Notes: a model not told the origin generated them from the letters alone. Numbered from the stretch's first letter, positions 11,257 to 23,729 are shown. The stretch: DNA of 64,000 nucleotides from Celoporthe dispersa (GCA_016584495.1 WAID01000004.1:2790001-2854000), one strand, 5' to 3'. Translations and numbers: made by a program.

Positions 11257-12599
11257 TCATTCCTTTCCGCCTAGGTATCTGTACACCACGCTGAAGTCTC
11301 TCCCCTTGCACGCCTCGTCTCTCTCGGCGGCCTCGTACAGCTGCCTCGCGCTGGCCGCGAGCTCCAGCCTCGCGCCGGCCTCCTGCGCCGCGACCATGGC
11401 CAGCCCGAGGTCCTTCCGCATGAGCGAGATCCCGAACCCGCCCGCGTAGTCCCTGCTGGCCGGCGCCTTGTCCACAACGCCCCTCACCGGGTTGTTCACC
11501 TCGCTGGGCCAGCAGCGACCCGTGCTCACGTTGATCACGCCGGCGAGCACCTTGGGGTCCAGCCCCACCGCATGCCCAGGTTCATGGCCTCGGCGGTCGC
11601 GATGTTGTTGACGGCGAGGAGGTAGTTGTTTGCCAGCTTGGCGGACAGGCCCGTCCCCTGCTGCCCGCAGTGGAAGACGGTCTTGCCCATGCGCAGGAGT
11701 ATGGGCTCGACCCGGGGCACAATCTCCGCGGGCGCGCCGAGCATGAACGTGAGGGTGCCGGCGGCCGCGCCCACGATCCCGCCAGACATGGGCGCGTCTA
11801 CAAAGTGAGCTGTTCCGTCCGGGAAAGCCTTCCGGACCGATGCGGCCACCTCGTGCGAAGAGGACGGGTCGATCGTGGAGCAGTCTATAAAGATGCGCGG
11901 GCCGGCTCGGGAGCTGAAATCAGCCTCGAGGAGGGAGGTGTAGACAGACTTGACGTGGGTTGGCTCGGGGAGGGCGGTGATCACGACATCCTGTGGTGAG
12001 GGGGGGAGTCCAGGTCAGCAAGACTTCCAGGCTCCAAACCAAATGACCAGAGGGAAGATCCATTCGCCGAGTCAAACTTCAGAGGATTGGCTTTGTATGT
12101 ATTGATAATCACAGGAGGGCCAGCAAGCTGGCCCCAACTTAGATCATAGAACATTTTTGCTCATCATTTGGTGACTCTCGGCTGGGTGACCGGGGGAGGG
12201 GTTGTGATGATAAGGAAGGATAAGGAAGACGTCCATACGCACAGCATCTTTAGAGGCATCTGCTGCGCTGGCGGCCAGGGCAACAGATGCACCTCCAGCT
12301 TGGGAAGCCTCCATCTCCGCAGCCAGCTTCTGTGCAACATCCCGGTTGATGTCGAACAGGCCGACGGCGTCATTCGGAGACAGTTTTGCCTGGAGGTTCC
12401 TGGCCATCTGGAAGCCCTGGTGGATGCACAAAGTATTAGCCTCTTTTGTTGTCTCCTCTTTGGATGCGTGTCCAGGAGGGTTGTTGCATACCATCTGGCC
12501 TAGGCCGATGAAGGCGTAATTGTCCAACCGCCTTGGCGTGGACGAGAAGCAGCGCCGGTGCAGTCCCAGCTGCCTCCAGGCTGTGGATATAGGCCGCAT
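11257..12599 (-). CDS. 3-hydroxyisobutyrate dehydrogenase, mitochondrial, 3 exons, one frameshift
   Basis: This NAD-dependent enzyme oxidises 3-hydroxyisobutyrate to methylmalonate semialdehyde in valine breakdown. The exons are 12599-12492, 12416-12243 and 11990-11257. The N-terminus (MRPISTAWRQLGLHRRCFSS) is basic and Ser/Arg-rich, as expected for a mitochondrial presequence. FIGLGQMGFQMARNL is the Rossmann GxGxxG motif. DAPMSGGIVGAAAGTL is the substrate-site block, GTGLSAKLANNYLL contains the catalytic Lys, and VINVSTGRCWPSE follows. The frame breaks between EAMNLGMRWG and LDPKVLAGV, where the C4 run on the plus strand (11563-11566) lacks one base. With it, the model is 338 aa, the normal family length. 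The second intron is long for this genome (252 bp). Confidence 0.93.
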
Positions 12600-13946
12600 T
12601 GTTCCTGTGTGTCAGTAGGTGGAATCAGAGGAACGCTTGTGTCGAGATGTCGGCAGGTGACATCTCGCAAGAAGCTGTGTTTTGGTTTTTGGAGAGAGAA
12701 AGAAAAACCAAACAAAAAAACAAAAAAAAACAGATGTCCCGGTTTTCCGAGGTTCGCTCGCTCAGCCAGGAGGTTGAGCAGCGAGGGGTAAGCCCAGAAA
12801 GCCGCCCATTGCCGCGAGTTGGGGGAGCGGGTAGCCGTGATCAGCCATGCGCGCACGGCAGCGAGATGGAGCCGACCTGTTTGCAGCCCGTGAACCCCAA
12901 CTTACCTCTTTTCTTACCTGGCTGAGTATAACATTGAGACTCATGTGTTATATGCTCAAAAGTTAAAATCTCTATAATCTCTTGATCGCGTCAAGGAAAA
13001 AGCCCATGGGAAATGGTCTGGTAGTAGGTAAAATTCTTGAGCCTGGGGAAAGAAAAGGGAAGAGAAGGGGGCGGACAGGCGAGAAATTTTGAAAGAGAAC
13101 GGACCCGGGGGGGGGGGGAATTAGCACTTGAGCTTTTTGGTGCGAGGGAAGGAGGAAGCTGAGGGCCAAAGGGCGGGAATTAGGAACCAAGCAATCCTAT
13201 CCAGACAATTGTTGCCCTAGCCTCATGTGCGTGCGCGTGGTTTGGGGTTGGGCGGTCAACAGCGGCAGAAGCAAGGTGCGGCGGCAGACAGACCCTTGTA
13301 GGCTCACGCTCCCACAGTCACTGCCACATGCACCACCGTGACCATCAATCCTCGAGAGAACACCAGCGCAAAACCAAGTCCTCAGATGCCCATGTGTTCT
13401 CGGCAGCATGCAATGGATCGTCGTTTGACTGTACACTCTCCCACCTTCGCTTGGGCAAGGGGACCAAGCTCGACAGGGAGACCATCGGACTGCTGTCCGT
13501 CGAGCCGCGATGGCCTGGCCCAGCGGTTTCTCGAACGCGCGGTCAGGGAGGTTGTGAGAGGCAGGCAGCTGATTAGATATGAGAGTTGATACAACAAGAC
13601 CTGAGAATAGCTGTAGTTACAGAGAGCCCGTCGTGCCTCGCCCCCCTCTCTCTCTCAACTCCCCCCGGCCTATAGATAATAGGTGAAGAACGAATCGACA
13701 GCGAAGCGAGGGTGAGGTACGAGCATGGCCCTATACCATGCTGTCGAATAGAACAGAACGCCGAGGTGTGCCTGCCAAGCAGACAAACCACCTCCCGGCT
13801 AGAATGGCAACGCCCCATCCAAAAACTCCATATCCAAGCCCATGATACAGCCAGGACACCGTCCTTCTTGTTGTCCAGTGGCTTTCGCCCTTGTTCCCCT
13901 GTACCCCATCCAAGCCCTGGGCCCTCGCCGGGCAATCAAGTTTTGC
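12600..13946. promoter_or_regulatory. Promoter of dehydrogenase gene, 3' region of Bqt4-like gene
   Basis: No gene is recognised. A G12 run lies at 13107-13118 and A-rich runs at about 12710-12730. The open frames here lack family resemblance or codon bias. Confidence 0.4.
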
Positions 13947-15424
13947 TCACAAGAAGTTCGCCGCGTATGGCGCCAAGATACTACTCCGATGTTAGCAATG
14001 ACCGCTTCGGCAGACCACCAGTCCAGCTTCGAATCAACGTACCCGGCTGCCCCGGCTGCGAGCGTCAGGGAGATGCCCCACAAGGCGCGCCTCCTGACCT
14101 TCTGCTTGCGTACTTCGACCTGGGTCTTGACCCTCTTGGCACGCGGCTGCACCGCGAGACTGCCCTCTCCGTTCTCCGCGCCGGCCTCGTCCTCGTTATC
14201 GGCCTCAAAATCCTCCGCCTTGCGCTTGCTCTTGGCTGCCTTGTTGGGCTTTGGCTGGGTCGAGGACGCCTCAGCCTCGGCAGCAGCCTCGGCAGCAGCC
14301 TCGGCAGCAGCCTCGGCAGCAGCAGCGTTGACCATGTTCCTGGCCTCCTCGATCATCTGTCGTGCGTCGTCCGGGCTGGGAATCCCGGCCGTGAAGGGCA
14401 CCTCCAGCTCGAACTTTGTCTGCTTCACCGCGGTGCCGTCCTCGTCGGTCTTGATCTCCTGATGGATGTTCACCTTGACCTTGGGCTCCTCCTCCTCCAC
14501 AGGCTCGAGTGTCGATAGCGGCTCCCTCTCGGCTGCTTCGATCTTGACGTCCTCCGCCTTGAGGGGCTCACCCGGCACCAGGACTGGAAAGTCGCCATTG
14601 GTCAGCGACGGCTTGCGGGTGCTGCTGGATGTCTCGCCCGCGTCGACCTGGGAGGCTGTTATCCTCGTGGAGCGCTTGCGCGGGCTCGCAGTGCCACGTC
14701 GCGCCGCGGCGCTCTTGGTGGGGCTAGCAGACCGCCTGCTGCGGCTGCCCCGCGTGGGTGTGGGCGGGACCAGTGTCGTCGGGGATGCACCTCGGAAGAT
14801 GAACTTGGGCGGGGCGTTGATCTTCTTCTGGGGGCTGTGTTCGGACGTGGAGTTCGAGAGCTGAATCTCGGCAGGGTCCAGGAGGGCCTGGATCCAGGGC
14901 TTGATGCCATACTCGTCGGCCAGGAGCAGCGCCGACTCGGGAGGGATCCAAACGTTTCCAGCCGTCTCCTCGGGACTGGTGTCGGAGAGAGACTTGATGA
15001 AGCGCCGTTCTGCCTCCTCGTCCTCGGCCATGGCGTACGGAAAAGTCGCCTTGAACATGCCAGTCGCGGAGACAAAGCCGTCATGGCTACGGCGCATGAG
15101 AAAGTAGCTGTTGGGGCTCGACTTGAAGATGCCGGAAACGATGCCCTTGGGAAGGGGCGCGCGGAGATGCGCGTAGTCGAAGATACCAAGGGTGGTCGGA
15201 TCGATCGCTGCGCCAGGAACAGTCGCGACCATCCGGGCGGTCAGTTGTGTCTGGCCGAGGCGGCGCTTGGCGGCGAGCTCGCTACCTGGGGGACAAGAAC
15301 AGAGGAGGTCAGCTTCTCGAGGGGTCAGATGGCGTCGCGCACAGCTGAAGCTTACAGTCTGGCGCCGGCCCCGTGATAAGCGGGTTGCGCTTCTCTGGCA
15401 GGTTCTCTCTCGTGATGGCGCCAT
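13947..15424 (-). CDS. BQT4: Bqt4-like inner nuclear membrane protein with APSES/KilA-N-type domain
   Basis: In fission yeast Bqt4 anchors telomeres to the inner nuclear membrane. The filamentous fungal homologues share an APSES-like N-terminal domain and a C-terminal membrane helix. The exons are 15424-15356, 15285-14043 and 13980-13947. The domain lies at about residues 35-150: RRLGQTQLTARMVATVPGAA, YFLMRRSHDGFVSATGMFKA, NVWIPPESALLLADEYGIKP. A Ser/Arg/Lys-rich linker, an acidic region and an Ala/Glu tract (14270-14335) follow. The last intron (13981-14042, GTACGT...GCTAAC...TAG) joins the helix to the end PYAANFL; without it the frame reads into unrelated sequence. The ATG at 15424 is out of frame with the rest of exon 1 (ITRENLPEKRNPLITGPAPD) by one missing base near 15420. 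Adding one base gives 448 aa. Confidence 0.8.
14270..14335. repeat. Tandem 12-nt repeat encoding Ala/Glu tract
   Basis: The unit gcctcggcagca is repeated about four times and merges into a GCA run. It encodes AAAE repeats in the Bqt4-like protein, between the acidic linker and the nuclear-basic region. It is a likely site of repeat-number variation. Confidence 0.8.
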
Positions 15425-17431
15425 TGTCGCAAGGAGCTGGCGCGCAGGAGAGGGGGGCAGCGACAGGTGAACTGTTTGCTCAAGTACTCGAGATTCCGGA
15501 CGGAATGTATAAGATCGTGGCTGGTGGCGAGTGTCCTTGACGGGGTCGACGTTCTCGGGAGTAGCTCTGTTGGTTCTCGACAGGCCGCGACAACGGAAAC
15601 GCGCAAGCGACAGACCTCAGTCGACACCTAGCGGAAGCAAGTCAGGCCACGCGCTCCAGACAACGTTTGGCCCTGAATCAACAGGTCGGAAGTGCTTGGG
15701 CGACCTGCCTTCTGAGATTGAGTCGGACTGGAATCTACGACGAACTGCTATGTCGGCAGAGACGGTCGGTCCAGCTTGGGTGAAGCTTTTGGGGGGGATT
15801 TTGCGCGACAGTAGACTGCGCGCTACTTTTTGGGTGGAGCGCCTGAGATCAGATTGGGGGCCACTGAGTGATGAAAAGGGGGTCGACAGTGGGTAAGAGC
15901 TGCTATGGTGTGTGCTCTCTCAGCAAGATGGTGAAAATCATGAGCCAATAACGAGCTGTAGGGATTTGTCTTCTTTTCCAATTCGTGCCATGTGCGCCCA
16001 GCGACCGTATATCTCTGCTCAAAAGTCGGCCCTTGGTGATGTGGTAGAGAGGACGCAAGAAGTCGGGGTCGATACCAGACCTCATAACGAGCTGGGGGGG
16101 GGGAGAACCTGAGAAGGGGTCCTCGCGCTCGCGAAGGAGGAGATCGAGCCTCTTCCTGGGGTAAAAAGGTAGGGATTCGAGCGAGTTACTTGACGATACT
16201 CAAAACCTCATCACCGAGGCTAATTACTCATACAAAGTGAGGTAGCTCTTAGCAGATCTTATCAGAGTGCCGACCCAGTTTTCTTTCACGGGCGCAGGTG
16301 ACCCTTGGGCACGGCAGCTCGGACCACTTTTGCTGCCCCCCCTCTTTGCCCCCCCCTCGCTCGTTCGCTGTTGATATGAATAACTTTGATGCTTGGGCAC
16401 CGAGGTCTCTCGACATGATGAATAACCTGACCATGCCAATCCGCTGCGGGGAGTGCATGCTTTGTCAAAGACTTGTATTGTAGGCTTCACTTTGACCCCG
16501 GAATGAACCCATGAGGAACTCGAGGATCAGGACGTGGCATCAATCAGGACCGAGCCGGACCATCCATCTCACCTGTCACGGCCAAGCGTGCTGAGTAAGG
16601 TTGCAAGCCGGCGCGGATGCTGGGCCGCCCGCGCGCATGATTCGGTGTAGCAAAGGACCGTCGAAAGGACTGGGCAGCGACGGCTGCAATCTGCATGCGT
16701 CTACTAGTTAACAGGGGAAAAAAAAAGAAAGAAAAACGATGTCCGATACTCCAACCAGAGGCCCTCGATCTTCTCGAAGAGCCCGAAGTACGAGACGGGA
16801 GATGTTATGAATGCATTGCCGTATACAAACTTCCGCTTAGGCGAGTATGGCCTAAAAGAAATAGGGGGGGCTAAGCTTCTACTGTACTCTAGTACAGGTT
16901 CCACTACCCAGTAGAAACCTCGACTACGTTGCCTCCTTTATTCTCTTTTTTCTCTCTTTCTCTCTCTCCACTCTTTCTTCTACTTAGAAACTGAACAGAT
17001 GAGGGCCCCTACCAGTGAGATGATACTAACCAAAATCGCTCATTAGTGGTGACAGGATAGTTGCTTGTGGTGGGGGAGCGACCGGATTGACAGGAGCAAC
17101 CAAGTCCCCTGCGTCAGCAAACAATGTTGCTGCAGTCCAGTGTTCCAGCACAGCCAGGTCCCTGCCCAATCATGCACGTCTCCCGCTGAGTTGTCGGCAG
17201 CATGGACCCCACCATCGACTTGGACCGCCCCACGGTCCATGCTTCTGGCCAACAGCTGCCCCTCACCAGGCTGGGAGGATAAATGTGTTGACATCGCCAA
17301 AAGGCCTCCTTTATGGACGTTGCACATCACTCACCGTATCGACTCTTCGACCGCAGATTCTCACCGTCGCAACACATTTCAGCTACTCATCACCACCTCA
17401 TCTTATTCCCCCAGGTTTCAAGCTCGACAGG
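15425..17431. promoter_or_regulatory. Divergent region between Bqt4-like and RhoGDI genes
   Basis: About 2 kb separate two divergent starts. It includes CT-rich leader sequence at 16940-16980 and 17320-17430. Several open frames of 60-120 codons occur, but none resembles a family and none has a convincing start context. I see no gene here. Confidence 0.4.
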
Positions 17432-19385
17432 ATGGCCTCTCACCATGATGATGACACCATGCCCGAGGAGACTCAGGGCTACAAGCTGTCTCAGCCCAAG
17501 CAGAGCTTAGCCGAGTATCAACAGATGGGTATGTCAGCCTCTCTCTCGTCCTCTCCGGTCCAGGTGCCTTATTTCCATACCCAAACACTTCCCTACTGGC
17601 CTCTCTCCCCCTCCCTCTCTCTCCTCTGGATACGAGCCGACTTCGCCGGCAGAGGAAGGGAGCAAGTGCTCCGTGTCTGCAGATCCATACCTTCACACTC
17701 CCGGTCTCCCCAAGGGGGGGTGGGGGGACATCACAAACCTCTTGAATCACATATCCTTCCTGGCTGGCCTTCCTGCTGGAGCCTTTCTCAGGGAATGGTC
17801 AGTACCATAGCTACCTCGTCCTGGGCCGACCTAGAGTATCCTCTGGGGCGGTAGGTCACCAACTTTGGATGAGCGGTGTGGTATACAAGCTTGCTGCTAT
17901 GGGAATAAATGGGTGGTCTTGCTGGGCATGGCATTTCTCCCACATGATGATATTCAGCAGCCTCTCCTCCGAACACACCCCTGTGGGATGATCGACCTCT
18001 GCTGTGGATTTGTCAACATGGCTCGCTTCTAGGAAGGAGATACTCGGCACTCTTTACTCTGGCTCGCCTCCCATGGAACCATGGAATGACCCCACCATGA
18101 GACCGTCACCATCCTCAACTGCAATCCTTCCATCAGCATCAGCTTCCTCTAGTCACCTTCATGAGATCGTCTATATCCTGGCGGAAGTCCTCCCAGTGGG
18201 AGAATCAGCAGCCTCCTCCTGGTCATTCCCTGCCTTGAAGACATCACGCCTGGTAGGAGGCTCAGCCAACAATTGTATCCAGGATCCAGTTCTGGTCATG
18301 CCACAGGGTCTTGCACTTTCCTTCGGCGCTGGCACTGCTCAAATGTTGGCTGGCTGTGCGATACCTGGTGATTGGATGGTCATCTCCGTGAGGTGTATCA
18401 TTACACACAGGCGATCTCATACCCTGATTGAGTGGATCACCGGAACCGTCACGGGAGGTCATTTCATGGCATTATCCCTCCCCTCCCCCTGCTTCTCCCA
18501 CCTCGTCATCACCACGTTTCCAATTCGTCCTTCTCGCCTCGAGCTTCTCGACAATAGCAGCATCACCATGCCAAAACGTTAGCAGCGTGGCTCCGACACC
18601 TAGAACCCTACCATTGCCGTGTGTCTTCGGGCGTTTCCGGGGCTAGGCCCACACGCGCCGCCATCTCCTTCCAGTTCCCATCATCTCCTCATAGAGCGCA
18701 CCCCGATCATATGGACACGCCAGCTTATACTGACACGCCTGTCGGGCTTCCTTAGACCAGAATGACGAGTCGCTTCAGCGCTATAAGCAGTCTCTTGGCC
18801 TTACCGGAGGCAATGACCTGAGCGACCCGAACGACCCGCGCGTCTGCATTATTCACTCTCTTACTATGGACTCGCCAGGTCGCCCGCCCATCACCATCGA
18901 CCTTGGCGCACCAGGCTCTGAGCACACCCTGAAGGACAAGCCCTTCAAGATCAAGGAGGGCGCCAAGTTCACCATGTCAGCCACGTTCAAGGTCCAGCAC
19001 GAGGTCTCAGCGGCCTGCACTATGTGCAGATCGTCAAGCGCAAGGGCATCAAGGTGTCCAAGGACAGCGAGATGATTGTGAGCACCCTCATTACATATTA
19101 ACACGAATAGCTTGCTGACACTGTGGTACAGGGCTCATACGCTCCCAATACCGATAAGACCCCGCTCTACAACAAGAAGTGTAAGCTGAGCACAGCCCCA
19201 CCCCTTCCAGTCCTTGCCTCAAGACAGCAATGCTGATCTCAACTCTCATAGTCAACGAGGAGGAAGCCCCCTCTGGAATGCTCGCCCGCGGCCACTACAA
19301 CGCCATCTCGTCGTTCGTTGACGATGACAAGAAAGAGCACCTGAAGTTCGAGTGGTCATTCGACATTGCCAAGGATTGGGAGTAG
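17432..19385 (+). CDS. RDI1: Rho GDP-dissociation inhibitor, 4 exons, one frameshift
   Basis: RhoGDI extracts prenylated Rho GTPases such as Rho1 and Cdc42 from membranes and holds them in the GDP form. The exons are 17432-17528, 18756-19077, 19132-19180 and 19252-19385. The first exon encodes the flexible N-terminus (TQGYKLSQPKQSLAEYQQM). The immunoglobulin-like fold follows with DPNDPRVCIIHSLTMDSPGR, LKDKPFKIKEGAKFTMSATF, GSYAPNTDKTPLYNKKF, APSGMLARGHYNAISSFVDD and the end HLKFEWSFDIAKDWE. Between KVQHEV and SGLHYVQIVKRKGIKV the frame slips by one missing base at about 19006. Adding one base makes the spliced length 603 nt (200 aa), the usual size. The first intron is exceptionally long (1227 bp). 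Confidence 0.92.
17529..18755 (+). other. Unusually long first intron of RhoGDI gene
   Basis: The donor is GTATGTCAG directly after the codon for Met-31 plus one base, and the acceptor is CTTAG at 18751-18755. Joining them gives EYQQMDQNDESLQRYKQ, which matches family sequence without a gap. The 1227-bp length is more than ten times that of most introns here. It contains C-rich and G-rich runs (for example G-rich at 17717-17728) and a chance open frame at 18004-18582 with no family resemblance. It could host a non-coding RNA, an alternative promoter or an old insertion. Confidence 0.7.
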
Positions 19386-19990
19386 ACACACTTTGCCTGC
19401 CGTATGTCTCTGTTCTGTTGGGGGGACGGGGGGCTCCACTCCAACCGTTGTCTGCTATACTGGGAAAAATCTAGAAAGCGTCTGAAAAAGGAAGAAAAGG
19501 GGAAAGTCTCATAATGTGATGATGTTCACTCCGCCGCTCATGCTCCCATCATCTGCTTGAAGTGTGAATCACCGGCCGATTCCCACCAGACGGGAGGCCT
19601 AAACCTTAATGCTGCCCTGAGCTAAAAGGAGACCATGAATCGACACGGTTCTCGACGGCGTCTGTATTAGCGGATGTTCTCCAGAGGGTCCGCTGGAGCC
19701 TTTCTCTACGCAACAGAATATCCTGGACGCCATGTTTCTACAGATCATATAGTATAAAGAAGGGTCACTAGTGACCTGACACTGCTCTGACGCCACAAGA
19801 GATGGTCAGGAAAAGTCTGAGCTATTGGTGATGGTGGCGTCGGAGGTGCAACTCAAGAGTGGCAGCTGGGCTTGGATGTGTTGTCACTCAAGCTCATTTT
19901 TGTATTGCTTCCTGATACTAGCCTTATCAGGCCTTGGAACCGAGGAGCTATTCCATAAATCCATTCCTCTCTCTAATCAGCCCGGTCCCT
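19386..19990. other. Convergent 3' intergenic region, RhoGDI / PPG1
   Basis: This is the tail-to-tail spacer between the RhoGDI stop and the PPG1 stop. It contains only 3' untranslated and spacer sequence. No gene or terminator-like repeat was recognised. Confidence 0.4.
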
Positions 19991-21128
19991 CTACAGGAAA
20001 TAATCAGGCAGTGCGCCTCCATCGGGGCCCTTGTCTGCACCCTGCTGCTGCATGTCCTTGTGGAGGTCGTTCTCGGGCGCCGCAGCAAAGACGTTGAAGA
20101 AGCGCTCGCCGGTGTCGCTCACCTCCAGCACGCTCGCCATGTTGCCGCACCGGTAGCAGTAGTTGGGCGCGCTCCATACCGTGCTCAGCTTATCGTCGTA
20201 CAGCACCTGGAAGCCCTCCTGGCACAGCTGGTGCGCGCGCAGGATGTGGTTCATCGAGTTGACTTCCAGGAACTTGCGCACCACCTGGGCGCCGAAGGTG
20301 TACCCTGCCCCTCGGGGGCTGAGCGAAAACTCGTCACGCTCCGAGTCGGGGTCGGACCAGACCAGGTCTGCCATGGGCCCCTCGTGGGGGATCTCCCGGA
20401 AGCGGTCGATGATCTTGATCTGGTCGATGGAGTGGATGGAGGGGGAGAGGCCTATCCCGTGGGCTTCCTGTCAGCGCTGCCTGACAACCATGCTTGAAGC
20501 TGTTGTGGTCGGGGGGAGCTGGTCGGTGGCTTACCTCCGTGTACACAGAATATCTGGTCGTTGATTACAACGCTGAGCGTCAGGAAATCGAACATGTCGG
20601 TGAAGTAGTGCCAGACATTGGCATTGCCGTACTTGCGCGAGCATTCTGTGTAGAAGCCGTAGGACTGGGTGACGCCGCGAGACTCGTGGTTGCCGCGAAT
20701 CAAATGCACTCTGTTGGGGTATCTCAATTTCAAACAGACAAGAAGGGAAATGGTCTCGACGCTGAACATGCCGCGGTCTACATAATCGCCTGTAGCCGTC
20801 GCAAGCCGTCAGCATGCATGCCTACATCCATCATCTGGTAGTGATCGCTGGCAGGCGGGACAAGAAGAGGGGACGCACCCAGAAACAGGTAGTTGGTATC
20901 GGGACACCAGCCTCCTATCTTGAATATCTCAATCAGGTCAAAGAACTGCCCGTGTATATCGCCGACGACCGTGACGGGCGCGCGCACGTGGACGACATTG
21001 CTCTCGCGCATGAGCAGCTCCTTGGTCTTGGCGCATATCGCCTCGATGACCGACTCGGCGAGCAGCTCCTTCTTGTAGAGGCGCGATATGCACTCATCCA
21101 AGTCGACCGAAGCTGGCAGGCCTGGCAT
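19991..21128 (-). CDS. PPG1: Ser/Thr protein phosphatase Ppg1 (PP2A-like catalytic subunit), 3 exons
   Basis: Ppg1 is a PP2A-like phosphatase, linked in yeast to glycogen accumulation and, within the Far complex, to control of mitophagy. The exons are 21128-20879, 20789-20535 and 20451-19991 (321 aa, no frameshift). The metallophosphatase motifs are GDIHGQF, GDYVDRG (spanning the first intron), RGNHESR, HGGLSPS (spanning the second intron) and a C-terminal RAHQLCQEG. YGNANVWHYFTDMFDFLTLS and the N-terminal LDECISRLYKKELLAESVIE are typical of the Ppg1 branch rather than PP2Ac, PP4 or PP6. The protein ends in DYFL, the methylatable PP2A-type tail. This is one of the few conserved genes in the window that read cleanly, so it is a useful control. 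Confidence 0.94.
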
Positions 21129-23729
21129 CTTTTCTCCTTCTTTCTCTGTTTCTTTCCTGCCTGGCGGTACTTCTGTCTTGTCCCTGCGACGGGCAGCAGA
21201 GGCGGCGCACCGGGGAAGCAGGAGAGTCGAAGCTTTTCGAGGTGATGCGCCGAGTTACGGAGGACTTGTCCTGTCGCTGGTGGGACGCAGAGGAGAGGTT
21301 CTCGGGCTTCTTCTTCTTTTGTCCCGGCAAACGGAAACGCGATGGTGGAGGTGGCTGGCCGAAGAACCAACATGTTCGTGTGTGGGTGTGTGCGGGCGGG
21401 CTCACATCGAAAGCGTCGAATTTCAAGAGGTGCCAGAAGACATCTTGGGCGGACACAGAGAGAAAGAGAGAGGTAGGGAAAGAGGGCTCAGCCGGGAAGA
21501 AGGGCAGGGTCGGTTGAAGGGGGCGAGATGCCACCAAGTTTCCAATCACAACTGACAGCTGCTTGACAAGAGCTGGCGGGCGTCCTTATGGCTGCTCCGT
21601 AATCCGGATGAAAGTCGGGAGGGCGGCCGTTCAGACAAGAAACAGCATTTTGCAGTAGGCTACCATAGATAGAACTACGTTGGCGTGTATGGCGCGTATG
21701 GGTGGGGGGTACATTGGTACCTGAGTACGTGCTACTTATGTGCTACAGAAAGATGAAGTGAAAATTGTTAGTGCATTCCCCTCCCGTCTCAGGTGGTTTA
21801 AAAGCAAGCCCTCGCCCACTTGTCCCGCTCCCTAGCACCTCTCGCCATTCTTTCGTTTTCCCATCCTCCATCCACCTCTGTCGTTGCTCAGGTCCGTCCC
21901 CTCGCCTCAGTCAGTCCCTGTCTGCCCCCCTCAAGGTTTCCACTGTCGGGAATTCCCTCTGCAGCATCGCGCATGTGCGTGCATATCTCACGAGTTGATC
22001 CCTTGTTGCAGCCCTGTTGGTGCACCTGGAGACAGCGCCAGGTTCGACATTTTCTTCCTACTCGTCGCACTGCTCGCTCATCTTGGGGCGCCCCGTGGTT
22101 CCGCTGTTGGTGGAGTGGATTTCATTTGTTATCCAATCTGTGAGGAGCTGTCGACACCTCGTCGACTCGGGACGGGTTCTCCGGTCCCTTTTCTTGACTC
22201 CATCATGACGGTCGTCCTGCTCCCTCGTCACGAGCCTGCCTCAATCTAGCCTTGTGTTATACACCTGTATTCTCTCGCACATCAGGCCTCCCTGGCCGTT
22301 CTCGCATGTGGTGTACCTGGACAGGATCTTTGATCTCGCCCATTTTCTTTCTCTCTACTTTCCTTAGTCGCGGAGTGTTGCGTTGCCTCTGCGCGGACGT
22401 GCCCTCCAATAGCACAATACTGGATGAGATATCATACATGCATGGCGAGAGCCTCCTCCATAAGAAGAAAAAAAAACACACAATGATAGATGCGTGGCAC
22501 CCACACAGAGGTGGTAACTACTCGTTCCTGCAGCCTCTACTGCAGACCAGTATTACTATTACTATTACCATTATTATTATTTCCTTTAGGTGTGTGATTT
22601 ACGAGCCAGTCTGCTCGACGCTGATCAGCAACGTACTATTTCTCGTCGTCTTGTCACTGGCATGACGTGGTCACCCGCCCACACCCACCACCTCAAGGTT
22701 CCATCCATATGCAGACGATGGGGAGGGGGGGCCTGGCTGGTCTGACAACGTCGACGATGTACAACAGTGGGCGCCAGAGACAAAGAGTCGAGAGCCAAGT
22801 CAGATCGGTCAGAGAGCACTTGCCTGCTGCTGTCAGCTTCTGGGCGCCTTCCCAGATGCGACTGAGTTGCCGGGCCGAGCTTTAGCCGTAACGAGACTGG
22901 GGCGGGGCAGGCCCCAGGTGCTGCAGGTGCAGCCTGCAGTCTTGCAGTCCAGCCTACGGCAGTGCAGGTCAGTCGGCCTGGGGCAGCGGGCGAACCTCAC
23001 TCAGTCTTTCCCTCTCAGACCCAATTCCTGTGATTTTTCATCCCATCAAAGCGGCCGCCCACATCTCACGATATCCCGTCTCCTATATCATGCGCATGTC
23101 TCGAGAGCACCGGCACACCTCCTAGACCTGTCAGATCGGCCTCATCAACCGCGCGCGACCCTGCGCTGGCCCCTGAGGTTAGGCTAGGTGAGGCGAGGTG
23201 AGGTGCTGGTCCTGCGGCCGAGGAGGCACGGCGCTCGCGGTCGGCGGCAGGGCAAACTGGTCCTCCGGATCGGAAGCACCACGCGCAAGGCTCGGAAGAG
23301 ACGCCTTCAGCCTTGCGTCCGTCGATCACCTGCGAAAAAGGTGTATTGCTTTTCCTCCCTCGGCACACCGCCCTCTTCATTGGTCCCTTTTCTCGACCTT
23401 GACAAGCAAGCCCCGGGCCTGTTCGCTGCCACCTCCAAACCCCTGTTTCCCCCCGTTTGCATGCGCGCCAGGCGCTGACATTGCTGCGGTCCTTCACCGT
23501 GACATCCCTGATCGTCGTCGGTGTTTTCTTTTCCTCTTCTCTCTTCGTCGACTGCCTATCCCGACCCTAGCCTTCCTAGCAGCATTTTAGAGACGACTCT
23601 CCCTCACCGACCAGAGCACGGTGCACAGGTCGTACAGGCCTGGACATCCCCTCCTCGCCTCGAGGACCTTGTCATGAAGAGGGACCGTCTGCGTCTCAGA
23701 GACCTCCCCTGTACCTCGATGTCCTCATC
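21129..23729. promoter_or_regulatory. 2.6-kb divergent region, PPG1 / zinc-knuckle gene
   Basis: Two genes point away from each other. The right half is pyrimidine-rich, as expected of long fungal 5' leaders, and contains an ATT-type microsatellite at about 22552-22580 and short CTGCAG-rich direct repeats near 22915-22970. Many overlapping frames exist, but none resembles a known family. A 19-codon upstream ORF at 23674-23733 is listed separately. Confidence 0.4.

Noticed and set aside
13712..14518. 268-codon plus-strand frame
   Set aside because: Overlaps the Bqt4-like gene on the opposite strand; the Leu/Gly repeats are the reverse of its Ala/Glu tract.
18004..18582. 192-codon plus-strand frame inside the RhoGDI intron
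   Set aside because: No domain, no convincing start context and low-complexity Ser/Pro content; flanking exons join perfectly across it.
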